From the NCBI GenBank assembly GCA_039201605.1, contig JBCCRO010000002.1, positions 62,001 through 126,000 of the forward strand: a stretch of 64,000 nt of DNA, given 5' to 3'. A program made the position numbers and the translations under genes. Positions 17,334 through 24,775 of the stretch are shown one piece after another. The first letter of the stretch is position 1. Every line of letters begins with the position of its first letter. Below the pieces are notes generated by a model. It did no database searches, was not told where the DNA came from, and saw only the letters and a list, made by a program, of their open reading frames with translations. This DNA comes from CADEDH01 sp039201605. Its GTDB lineage: Bacteria; Actinomycetota; Acidimicrobiia; Acidimicrobiales; SZUA-35.

Positions 17334-17953
17334 GAGGAGGGTGGCGGCGTGCCCGGCCGCTCCAGGCTGAAGCGGTCGCGGGTGGTGGCGTAGTCGCTCC
17401 CGGCCATGCGGCCGACGGCGTCGAGCCCGTCGAAGTCGACGCGGGTGCCGTCGAGGATGTCGTCGTCGACCGTGATGCGCACCACCTCGCCGAACACCAC
17501 GGCGTTCTGGAGCGGCGGCTCACCCAACTCGACGACCTGCTGCACTCGACACTCGAACGTCGCCTTGGCCTCGGCCACCAGCGGCGCCTCGACGTCGGTG
17601 GCCGGTATCGGCGTCAGCCCGGCGAAGTCGAACTCGCTCTCGCCCCGGCCCAGCTCGGCGGCCGAGGCGTTCATGGCCTCGGCCGTTGCGTGGCCCACCA
17701 TGTTGCAGGTGAACACGCCGGAGGTGCGGGCGTTGAGGAGGCTGTCCTTCTGGTGGCCGGCGGCCACCCCGGCCGAGAACAGCACGACCGGGGGATTGGT
17801 GGCCACACACTGGAAGAACGAGTAGGGGGCGAGGTTGGGTCGACCCTGCTCATCCTGGGTGCCGATCCAGCCGATCGGGCGGGGCACGACGAGGCCCGTC
17901 ATCAACTTGTAGGCGTCGGGTCGGTCCAGCTCGCCGGGAATGAAGGAAGCCAT
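17330..17953 (-). CDS. Flavin reductase family protein (FMN-binding)
   Basis: 207-residue split-barrel flavoprotein of the flavin reductase like family: VVPRPIGWIGTQDEQGRPNLAPYSFF is the FMN phosphate-binding start and FTCNMVGHATAEAMN the following segment; FECRVQQVVELG supplies the dimer strand. Substrate unknown. A TATGCT box 6 nt before the ATG points to a leaderless mRNA. It is first in a two-gene operon with the DDAH-type hydrolase. Confidence 0.85.
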   Translation of the reverse strand: MASFIPGELDRPDAYKLMTGLVVPRPIGWIGTQDEQGRPNLAPYSFFQCVATNPPVVLFSAGVAAGHQKDSLLNARTSGVFTCNMVGHATAEAMNASAAELGRGESEFDFAGLTPIPATDVEAPLVAEAKATFECRVQQVVELGEPPLQNAVVFGEVVRITVDDDILDGTRVDFDGLDAVGRMAGSDYATTRDRFSLERPGTPPPSS

Positions 17954-17959
17954 CCGACG

Positions 17960-17965
17960 AGCATA
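17960..17965 (-). promoter_or_regulatory. -10 box of flavin reductase gene, leaderless type
   Basis: TATGCT on the minus strand, 6 nt upstream of the ATG at 17953, with no ribosome binding site between them. Confidence 0.45.
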
Positions 17966-18011
17966 CGGGTCGGTCGGCGCCCTACCCCGAGCGGTGACTG
18001 CGCTCGACGGG

Positions 18012-18017
18012 TACGAT
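18012..18017 (+). promoter_or_regulatory. -10 box of first paralogue, leaderless type
   Basis: TACGAT, 8 nt before the GTG at 18026. The same box-to-start layout recurs before the second paralogue (19159-19164), with matching flanking bases. Confidence 0.5.
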
Positions 18018-18025
18018 CCACACCC

Positions 18026-19081
18026 GTGTCGATGGATGAGGGGGCAGGCGATGTGCTCGTCAAGTCCGCCGTCGCGCCACAACGCCCCTTCGAGCCTCGG
18101 GTCACCCAGGATCTGACGCCGTCGAGGCGGCTGGGCTGGGCCGCCGTGGCCGACTTCGCGGCCCGCCACCGAGGCCGACTGGGGGTGGTGTTCGCCCTCC
18201 TGATGGCCATCGCCGTGACCCTGGCTTTCGCCGCCAGGCCCAACGCCGACGGCGGGGCCGACGTGGAGAGCGTCGAGCAGGGGGCCGACGGCCTGGCCGG
18301 GAGCATGCCGGCCCAGCCCGACGAGCGGTCGGCGCCGCCGTCGACCGAGGCGGCCGCCCCCGTCACCACCGCCGGCGATCGCTCGACCACCAGCCCCTCG
18401 ACCGACGACGTCGCCGCCGTCGTCCCCTCCACCACCGACACCTCCACCTCCGGCACCGACACCAGTCCGCCGGTCACGGCCGCCTCGACCACGGCGGCTC
18501 CCACCACGACGGACGCTCCGACGACCACGGCGGCTCCCACCACGACGGCCGCTCCGACGACGACCATCCCCACCACGACGGCCGCCCCAACCACGACGAC
18601 GACCCGGGCCACCACCACCACGTTCCGGTCGGTCAACCTGCTGGCCAACTCCGGCTTCGAGAACCCCGACTCCGACGAGTGCCTCGCCTTCTTCTCCAGC
18701 GTCAACGGGTGGCAGGCCTCCGGTCGCATGGAGCTGTGGACCGACGGGTGCCTCGGCACCGGTGCCCACGGCGGCAACCAGTTCACCGAGCTGAACGCCG
18801 AGCTCCCGATCACCATCTGGCAGGAGGTCGAGGTGACCCCCGGTGGCGTCTACACCTGGAGCTTCGCCCACCGGGGTCGGTTCAACACCGACACGGTGGA
18901 GCTGTTGATCGGCGACGACGTGATCGGTCGCTACTCGGCCGAGCCGGGCTCGTGGCGGGTGCGCAGCGGCGAGGTGACCATTCCGGCCGGGCAGACGAGG
19001 GTCATCGTGGCCCTGCGGGCCGTCGACTCCGGTCGTCAGGCCAACTTCATCGACACCGTGAAGTTCTTCCGCACCGGCTGA
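18026..19081 (+). CDS. Membrane-anchored protein with Thr-rich stalk and jelly-roll-like C-terminal domain (paralogue 1)
   Basis: Function unknown. About 351 residues: a conserved cytoplasmic N-terminus containing RVTQDLTPSR, one TM helix (about residues 50-72), a Ser/Thr/Ala/Pro-rich linker with repeated APTTT units (about 100-195), and a C-terminal globular domain. That domain starts FRSVNLLANSGFE and includes GGNQFTELNAELPI and GGVYTWSFAHRGR, typical of extracellular carbohydrate-binding-like beta-sandwich domains. It should present this domain outside the cell on a glycosylatable stalk. GTG start placed by its -10 box. It forms a tandem duplicate with the next gene. Confidence 0.7.
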   Translation: MSMDEGAGDVLVKSAVAPQRPFEPRVTQDLTPSRRLGWAAVADFAARHRGRLGVVFALLMAIAVTLAFAARPNADGGADVESVEQGADGLAGSMPAQPDERSAPPSTEAAAPVTTAGDRSTTSPSTDDVAAVVPSTTDTSTSGTDTSPPVTAASTTAAPTTTDAPTTTAAPTTTAAPTTTIPTTTAAPTTTTTRATTTTFRSVNLLANSGFENPDSDECLAFFSSVNGWQASGRMELWTDGCLGTGAHGGNQFTELNAELPITIWQEVEVTPGGVYTWSFAHRGRFNTDTVELLIGDDVIGRYSAEPGSWRVRSGEVTIPAGQTRVIVALRAVDSGRQANFIDTVKFFRTG

Positions 19082-19158
19082 CCGGGCCCGGGCCGTACGG
19101 CCGACGGGGTCGGTGGGTACACACGCCTGGCGCGAGGGCGCCATCGGGGTGCGAGCAG

Positions 19159-19164
19159 TACCAT
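19159..19164 (+). promoter_or_regulatory. -10 box of second paralogue, leaderless type
   Basis: TACCAT, 8 nt before the GTG at 19173, exactly the spacing seen at paralogue 1. Each gene of the pair therefore keeps its own promoter. Confidence 0.5.
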
Positions 19165-19172
19165 CGGCAGGC

Positions 19173-20201
19173 GTGTGGGTGGATGAGGAGCACAGCGACG
19201 TCATCGTCGAGTCGACGAGCGCACCGTTCCGTCCGCCCGCGCCCCGGGTCACGCAGGACCTCACCCCGCCCCGGCACGCCTGGTGGGCCACCCTCGGTGA
19301 CCTCGCCGTGCGGCGGCGGGGCCACCTCGCCCTCCTCTTCGCCCTGTTGATGGCCGTCACGGTGGCACTGGCCTTCGCCGCCCGGCCCGATCCCCGGGTC
19401 GGGGCCGACGTCGGCAGCTCCGAGGAGGGTGCGCCCGACGCCACCGACGGACTGGCCGCCAGCATCCCACCGATGCCCGACGACGACGCCGAGACCGAGG
19501 CGGACGCGGGCCTGGCTCCGCTCGACGGCCCGGCGGATCCGACCGGCGACGAGTCGTCGACCGACGAAGGCACCTCCACCACCGCCACGACGACCGCCAC
19601 CTCCGCCTCGACCACCACGACGACGGCCTCCACGTCGGCATCGAGCGCGTCGACCGCCGCGCCGACGACGGCCGCCCCCGTCACGACGGCGGCACCGACG
19701 ACCACCACCGCCCCGAGCACCACCACCGAGGCGCCGACAACGACGTTCCGGTCGGTGAACCTGCTCGAGTTGTCGGGCTTCGAGAGCCCACGGTTGGAGG
19801 AGCGCTTCGCCTACGTCGGCGTCGACGGCTGGTCGGCCACCGGGCCGGTCGAGCTGTGGGTCGACGGCTACAACGGGGTGCCGGCCTACGCCGGCCGCCA
19901 GTTCACCGAGCTCAACGCCCAGTCGGCCATCACGATCTCCCAGGAGGTCGACGTCAGCCCCGGCGGGGTCTACACCTGGACCTTCGCCCACCGGGGCCGC
20001 AAGGACACCGACACGGTCGAGCTGACGATCGACGGGGCCGTGATCGGCCGGTACTCGGCCGGTCCGGACACGTGGACGGTGCGTTCGGGGGAGGTGACCA
20101 TCCCGGCCGGTCAGACCTCGGCCGTGATCGCTCTCCGGGCCGTCGACGAGGGCGGCATCGGCAACTTCATCGACACCTTCCGCTTCTACCGCACCGGCTG
20201 A
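19173..20201 (+). CDS. Membrane-anchored protein with Thr-rich stalk and jelly-roll-like C-terminal domain (paralogue 2)
   Basis: Paralogue of the preceding gene, about 342 residues. Shared blocks are RVTQDLTPPR before the TM, FALLMAVTVALAFAARPD in the TM, a Ser/Thr/Ala stalk, and the C-terminal domain with FRSVNLLELSGFESP, GRQFTELNAQSAI and GGVYTWTFAHRGR, ending NFIDTFRFYRTG. The stalks and the acidic segment after the TM have diverged while the flanks are conserved. Likely a surface protein; function unknown. Confidence 0.7.
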   Translation: MWVDEEHSDVIVESTSAPFRPPAPRVTQDLTPPRHAWWATLGDLAVRRRGHLALLFALLMAVTVALAFAARPDPRVGADVGSSEEGAPDATDGLAASIPPMPDDDAETEADAGLAPLDGPADPTGDESSTDEGTSTTATTTATSASTTTTTASTSASSASTAAPTTAAPVTTAAPTTTTAPSTTTEAPTTTFRSVNLLELSGFESPRLEERFAYVGVDGWSATGPVELWVDGYNGVPAYAGRQFTELNAQSAITISQEVDVSPGGVYTWTFAHRGRKDTDTVELTIDGAVIGRYSAGPDTWTVRSGEVTIPAGQTSAVIALRAVDEGGIGNFIDTFRFYRTG

Positions 20202-20286
20202 GAGCACCGGCCCGTCCCGACCGGTGTGTCGCCCGGCCGAGGCCGAGGCGGAGGGGGAGCCGGGGGCCGCGGGAGAGCCCGGGGAC

Positions 20287-20313
20287 GGGGACGCGGCCGG
20301 GGCGCCGGTCCCC
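20287..20313. terminator. Possible hairpin between convergent genes
   Basis: GGGGAC (20287-20292) can pair with GTCCCC (20308-20313) around a G/C-rich loop, in the 153-bp gap between paralogue 2 and the convergent chemoreceptor gene. The surroundings are so G/C-rich that chance pairing is possible. Confidence 0.25.
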
Positions 20314-20354
20314 CGACTCCCCAGCCGATCGAGTTCCGGCGCCGACGCCGATCG

Positions 20355-22406
20355 CTAGTGGTAGTTGGACACCAGCTGGTTGAGTTCGGCCGCCATCTCG
20401 GCCAGCTCGCTGGCCGAGTGGAGCGTCTCGTTGGTGGCCTGGCGGGTCTCGGACGCCCGGTTGACGACCTCGGAGATGCCGTGGACGATCTCCTCGGAAC
20501 CCGACGACACGTGGTGCACCGAGCGGGCGATCTCCGCCGAGGTCGACGACTGCTCCTGCACGGCCTGCTCGATGCTCGACTGGAGGTCGTTGATGCCGTG
20601 GATGGTGGCCTCGATCTCGCGGTTGGTCTCGGCCGCCCGGGCGGTGTCGTCCTGGATGGTCTGGATGCGGGCCACGATGTCCTCGGTGGCCTGGCTGGTC
20701 TGGTTGGCCAGCTCCTTCACCTCGGTCGCCACCACGGCGAAGCCCTTGCCCGACTCGCCCGCCCGGGCCGCCTCGATCGTGGCGTTGAGGGCGAGGAGAT
20801 TGGTCTGCTCGGCGATCGAACCGATGACCTTGATCACGTTGCCGATCTCCTCGGAGGAGACGTTGAGGCGATCGATGGCCGCAGAGTTGCTGCTGGCCAC
20901 GGCGACGGCCTTGGAGGCGACGTCGGCGGCCTCGTGGGCGGCGTTGGCCACGTCGCTGATCGAGGCGTTCATCTCCTCGATGGCGGCGGCGACCGAACCG
21001 ATGTTGGCCGACACCTCCTCGCCGGCGGCCGAGGTGCCCTCGGCCTGCAGGTTGGTCTGCTCGGCGGCCGAACCCATGGCCTGCGAGACCGCGGTCAGCT
21101 CCTCGGAGGAGCGGGCCAGTTGCTGCGACGAGGCCGTGACCTGGCCGATCATGGAGCGGAGACCGTCGATCATCGTGGTGAAGGTCTCGCCGAAGTTGCC
21201 CGACAGGGGCTGGTCGAGGACGGGGGAGGACAGCTCACCCTTGTTGACGGTGCCGGCCTGGTCCTGCACGGTGCGCAGGTAGTCGGTCATGTCGTTGAAC
21301 GACTGGGCCAGGTCGCCGAGCTCGTCCTGCACGGGGATGTCGAGGGCGTCGTGCTCAAGATTGCCCTGGCTGATCTCGGCGGCCACGTCGCTGATCTCCT
21401 TGAGGCGGGACCGGATCGAGCGGAAGGCGGCCGCTGACACGACGAGGGTGACGCCGACCAGGGCGAGGGTCACGAGCACGGCCAGGATGAACGAGGACCG
21501 GGCGGAGGATGCGGCGCTGTTGGCGCCGTCGATGATGTCGGCCGCCGCCTGGTTCTCGACCTCCTTGAGGAGGTTGATGCGCTCCGTCATGGTCTCGAAC
21601 CAGGTCGGACCGTCGACCCCGAAGCCGCCGCCGGGATTGGCGATGGCGATCTGCTCGTACTGGGCCACTTCGGCCACCGCCGGGTCGTCCTGGCGGGCCT
21701 GGAAGAACTCGTTGAGCTCGGGGGTGGCCAGATCCTCGAACACGGCGATGAAGGCGGCCTGCTGAGCGATCAGCGAGAGCACGGTGGCGTACTGGCCGTC
21801 ACCGAAGGCGTCGTTGGTGAAGGCACCGGACAGCTGGGCCCGCTCGATGCCGGCCCGCTCCTTGGCCTGGAGGAGGGCGACGTAGGCGTCGACCTCGCCT
21901 CGGAGGCCGGCCTCGGTGGCGGTCCGGGCGCCGGCGGCGACGGCGTCGATCGTCTTGCCGTTGAGGGCGGTGTACCACGGGATGGCCTCGCCGCCGGTCA
22001 TCTCGACGGCGAGGATCGTCGCCCGCTGGCCGTCGAGCTGGTCGAGGTCGGCGACCACCTGGTCGGCGAAGGTCACCAGCTCCTCGGGGAGCGCATCCCG
22101 ATTGGCGTCGAGGTAGTCGAGGAAGGCCTGACGGGGGCCGTCGGTGGTGGCGTGCTGTGCCCGCAGCTCGTCGCCGAACGTGGTGCCGCCCGAAGCCAGG
22201 TAGAGGGCGGTGGCGCCTCGCTCCTTCTGCGTCTCGTGGAGGAGGTTGCCGCCGGCGACGGCGAACTCGGCCACCCGGGACATCTCGCTGAGCTCCGACG
22301 AGGTCTGTGCGCTCGAACGGGCCGCCGAGACGGCGAAGAAGATCATGCCCAGAAGAGGGATGACCGCCATGAGACCGAGCTTCATCTTGAACGACAGGTG
22401 TTTCAT
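20355..22406 (-). CDS. Methyl-accepting chemotaxis protein with NIT sensor domain
   Basis: Transmembrane chemoreceptor, 683 residues. TM1 is at about residues 10-30. The periplasmic region contains the NIT hallmark LLHETQKERGATALYLASGG, and NIT domains bind nitrate/nitrite. TM2 (about 300-325) is followed by HAMP and a long signalling helix hairpin with EQTNLLALNATIEAARAGE at the tip that contacts CheA/CheW. The ATG at 22406 has gggggatccg just upstream and starts MKHLSF; a GTG at 22418 is less likely. No C-terminal CheR/CheB tether pentapeptide is visible. Transcribed away from the cheY unit. Confidence 0.9.
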   Translation of the reverse strand: MKHLSFKMKLGLMAVIPLLGMIFFAVSAARSSAQTSSELSEMSRVAEFAVAGGNLLHETQKERGATALYLASGGTTFGDELRAQHATTDGPRQAFLDYLDANRDALPEELVTFADQVVADLDQLDGQRATILAVEMTGGEAIPWYTALNGKTIDAVAAGARTATEAGLRGEVDAYVALLQAKERAGIERAQLSGAFTNDAFGDGQYATVLSLIAQQAAFIAVFEDLATPELNEFFQARQDDPAVAEVAQYEQIAIANPGGGFGVDGPTWFETMTERINLLKEVENQAAADIIDGANSAASSARSSFILAVLVTLALVGVTLVVSAAAFRSIRSRLKEISDVAAEISQGNLEHDALDIPVQDELGDLAQSFNDMTDYLRTVQDQAGTVNKGELSSPVLDQPLSGNFGETFTTMIDGLRSMIGQVTASSQQLARSSEELTAVSQAMGSAAEQTNLQAEGTSAAGEEVSANIGSVAAAIEEMNASISDVANAAHEAADVASKAVAVASSNSAAIDRLNVSSEEIGNVIKVIGSIAEQTNLLALNATIEAARAGESGKGFAVVATEVKELANQTSQATEDIVARIQTIQDDTARAAETNREIEATIHGINDLQSSIEQAVQEQSSTSAEIARSVHHVSSGSEEIVHGISEVVNRASETRQATNETLHSASELAEMAAELNQLVSNYH

Positions 22407-22591
22407 CGGATCCCCCACCTCGCGCCTTTCACACTTGATGCGGGAACGCCTGGTGCACCCGCGGTCAACGGTTCAGGTCGACCACCAGCGGCCGTTCATA
22501 AGGTCCCGGGCGGGAATATGTGCCGTACGGCCCGGGGCGTCGGGCCGACGGGTTCGGGGGTGCGCCGTCGGGCCGTCCCCGGCCCAATCGC

Positions 22592-22618
22592 TCAACAACG
22601 GTCCGGATGCGCCGACGG
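22592..22618 (+). promoter_or_regulatory. Sigma-28-like promoter candidate for cheY unit
   Basis: TCAA (22592-22595), 16 nt, CCGACGG (22612-22618). Same layout as before cheA and the chemoreceptor genes; resembles TAAA-N15-GCCGATAA of FliA promoters. The ATG is 48 nt downstream. Confidence 0.45.
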
Positions 22619-22665
22619 TCCTGCCAGTTCCCAACCAACCCAACCTCGTTTTTCTGGAGGAAACC

Positions 22666-23025
22666 ATGAAGGTCCTGGTCGTGGATGACAGCCCCGTGAT
22701 GCGGAAGCTGGTCTCCCGTTCGATCCGGCAGGCCGGCTACAACTTCGACATCGTCGAGGCTGAAGACGGCCAGCACGCCCTCACCGTCGTCGAGGACGAG
22801 GCGCCAAACCTGGTGCTCGCCGACTGGAACATGCCCAACATGACCGGCATCGAGATGCTGCGTGCACTGCGCGAGAAGGGCAACGGCATCACCGTCGGCT
22901 TCGTCACCTCGGAGTCGACCGCTGAGATCCGGTCCATGGCGGAAGAGGCCGGCGCCTCGTTCTTCCTGTCGAAGCCGATCGATCCCGCCCAGCTGGAGCA
23001 GGCCTTCATCTCCGTCGGGCTGTAG
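22666..23025 (+). CDS. cheY: Single-domain response regulator, CheY-like
   Basis: 119 residues, a bare receiver domain. The acidic pocket DD is at residues 7-8, the phosphoacceptor is Asp53 in LADWNMP, the switch Thr is at 81 in VTSES and the conserved Lys at 103 in LSKP. It would be phosphorylated by CheA and either bind the flagellar switch or serve as phosphate sink; a second CheY sits inside the cheA operon. A strong ctggagg ribosome site precedes the ATG. The next gene starts 3 nt after the stop. Confidence 0.93.
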   Translation: MKVLVVDDSPVMRKLVSRSIRQAGYNFDIVEAEDGQHALTVVEDEAPNLVLADWNMPNMTGIEMLRALREKGNGITVGFVTSESTAEIRSMAEEAGASFFLSKPIDPAQLEQAFISVGL

Positions 23026-23027
23026 TC

Positions 23028-23492
23028 ATGTCCGTCATCATCGAGGAAGACAAGATCGAACGGATGTTGGAGAGTCTCCTCGGGTGTGATGTGGCCATCA
23101 CCGAGTCGTCGCACGTGCGACCGCATTCGTCGACGGCCCGCGGGCTGGTGACCAACGAGAACCGTCTCGTGGCCGTCATCGCCTGTGACCTGCCGTTCGC
23201 CCATCGCAGCGGCGCCGCTCTCTCGATGATCCCGGCGAGCGACGACCTGGGCGAAGCCACTGAACCCGATGACGACCTCCTGCTGTTCTACAACGAGGTG
23301 GCCAACGTCATGAGCCGTCTCCTGAACGAAGCCATGCCCTCCCGGGTACGGATGGATCCCGACATCAACCACGAGCTGAAAGACCTGCAGGCCATTGTGT
23401 CGAAGGGTCAGATCTCAGCGACGGTCCAGGTGGACATCGAGGGCTACGGCCAAGGCCAGCTCGGGATGTGGCATCTGCCCGACCTCACCTGA
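23028..23492 (+). CDS. Possible CheX/CheC-like chemotaxis protein
   Basis: 154-residue protein starting 3 nt after cheY, so co-translated with it. No strong motif, but the helix FYNEVANVMSRLLNE resembles the E-x2-N active helix of the CheC/CheX/FliN phosphatase fold, where Glu and Asn act on phospho-CheY. The partner position next to a CheY and the presence of a second such gene after cheR (30614) support the idea. Classification is tentative. Confidence 0.5.
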   Translation: MSVIIEEDKIERMLESLLGCDVAITESSHVRPHSSTARGLVTNENRLVAVIACDLPFAHRSGAALSMIPASDDLGEATEPDDDLLLFYNEVANVMSRLLNEAMPSRVRMDPDINHELKDLQAIVSKGQISATVQVDIEGYGQGQLGMWHLPDLT

Positions 23493-23561
23493 GGGCGAGT
23501 GGACGACAACCACAGCATCGATCACCGGAGCGGTGATCGCCGGGCCATGGTGCCCTCGGCG

Positions 23562-24590
23562 CTAGACGCCGGCCAGAGCGGCTTCGTCGACATCGGCGAA
23601 GCCGCTGTCGCGGTCGGGCGACTGTGGGATGTCGGCCAACAGTTCCGAGGCGCTGGGGCCGTCGTACATCGCGGGCCCCTCGTCCTCGGGCTCCGACTCG
23701 GTAGCGGCGCCCCCGTCCGACTCGACCACCCCCGGCGTCTCGACAACACCGGGCGTCTCGACGACGGCCGGGGTTTCGACGACGGCCGGGGTTTCGATGA
23801 CGGCGGGGGTTTCGACGACGGCCGGGGTTTCGACGACGGCCGGGGTTTCGATGACGGCCGGGGTTTCGATGACGGCGGGGGTCTCGATCACGGCCGGAGC
23901 GGTGGCGGCGACGGCTCCCGGGGTTTCGATGACGGCCGGAGCGGTGGCGGCGACGGCTCCCGGGGTTTCGATCACGGCCGGAGCGGCAGCGGCCGGAGCC
24001 TGCACAACCGCCGGAGCCTGGACGACCGCGGGGGCGGCAGCCACCGGTGCCGCCTGCACGACGGCCGGCGTGGCGACGGGGGCCACCACCGCAGGAGCGG
24101 TGGCCTGGACCGGGGCGGCCTGGGTCACGACCTCCTGGGTGACGACCGCCTGGGTCACGACCTGCTGGACCGGGGCCTGCTCCTTGCGCTTCCAGAACTT
24201 CCAGCTGAAGGCGGGGAACTCGTCGTCGATGCCCATGACGTCGGCCGACACCACCCGCAGGCGGCCGAGCACGCACGTCCACTCCATCTCGATCATCGGG
24301 AACGGCGATTCGTCCGCCGGTGGAACGTCGACCCGGGAGTCGGCGAGGACGACCATCCCCGACGGCAGGATCTCGGCCCCCGAGGGCAGCAGGATACGGA
24401 CCGAGCCGAGCACGACGGTGAGCTTCATCTTGATGGGCTCCTCCCCATCGATGACGGCCTCACGGAGATCGAGGAAGCAGGTTCCGAACACGGCGAGTAC
24501 CACGGACTTGACCGCGAGACGCCACCGTCCAACCCGCCGGCACTTGCCGAACACGGCAAGCATCTTCTTGGGTGCTTTGGACTTGGCCAC
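23562..24590 (-). CDS. LiaF-like membrane-sensing domain protein with hexapeptide repeat tail
   Basis: 342 residues. The N-terminal 110 residues resemble the LiaF/cell-wall-active antibiotic response beta-helix domain: repeated short strands MLAVFGKCRRVGRW, VVLAVFGTCFLDLREAVI and TVVLGSVRILLPSGAEI. A basic segment SWKFWKRKEQ follows, then a long low-complexity region of Ala/Val/Pro with AVIETP and AVVETP hexapeptides, and an acidic C-terminus. No TM helix is seen. It lies between two chemotaxis units and has a sigma-28-like motif upstream, so a role at the envelope linked to motility is possible; unproven. Start chosen at the homology boundary. Confidence 0.6.
   Translation of the reverse strand: MAKSKAPKKMLAVFGKCRRVGRWRLAVKSVVLAVFGTCFLDLREAVIDGEEPIKMKLTVVLGSVRILLPSGAEILPSGMVVLADSRVDVPPADESPFPMIEMEWTCVLGRLRVVSADVMGIDDEFPAFSWKFWKRKEQAPVQQVVTQAVVTQEVVTQAAPVQATAPAVVAPVATPAVVQAAPVAAAPAVVQAPAVVQAPAAAAPAVIETPGAVAATAPAVIETPGAVAATAPAVIETPAVIETPAVIETPAVVETPAVVETPAVIETPAVVETPAVVETPGVVETPGVVESDGGAATESEPEDEGPAMYDGPSASELLADIPQSPDRDSGFADVDEAALAGV
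23721..23984 (-). repeat. Coding tandem repeat: ten 18-bp units and two 42-bp units
   Basis: From 23721 to 23900 ten 18-bp units related to ctcgacgacggccggggt encode [AG]V[IV]ETP on the minus strand. Two near-identical 42-bp units (23901-23942, 23943-23984) follow. Units differ by few bases, mostly silent or Ile/Val changes, so copy number can vary without frameshift. Confidence 0.85.
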
Positions 24591-24627
24591 CTGACCTGCT
24601 CCTGCTTGTTTCGGCTACGTAGTGGGG

Positions 24628-24655
24628 GTTTCGGCTCATCGGCGCGGCCACTTGA
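24628..24655 (-). promoter_or_regulatory. Sigma-28-like promoter candidate for LiaF-like gene
   Basis: The minus strand reads TCAAGT (from 24655) and, after 17 nt from TCAA, CCGAAAC ending at 24628. It faces away from the cheA promoter in the same 185-bp gap. Confidence 0.4.
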
Positions 24656-24676
24656 CCAAGTTGGTTCGTGATCCGC

Positions 24677-24703
24677 TCAAACCACCCCTCGCACCACCGA
24701 TAG
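24677..24703 (+). promoter_or_regulatory. Sigma-28-like promoter candidate for cheA operon
   Basis: TCAA (24677-24680), 16 nt, CCGATAG (24697-24703), the closest match in the window to the FliA -10 GCCGATAA. The cheA ATG lies 72 nt downstream. Confidence 0.5.
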
Positions 24704-24775
24704 ATACCTGCCTCCTCGGACCTCTCCATCGGTCCGGGTGGCCACTGACCGGCTGACAACGCGTGTGGAGCATCT

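Noticed and set aside
17330..19726. 798-codon minus-strand frame spanning flavin reductase and the paralogue region
   Set aside because: Only its last 207 codons are homologous to anything; the rest is antisense to the paralogues and low-complexity.
23721..23984. Tandem repeats as a CRISPR array
   Set aside because: Units are 18 bp and contiguous without spacers, and they keep a reading frame of a repetitive protein.
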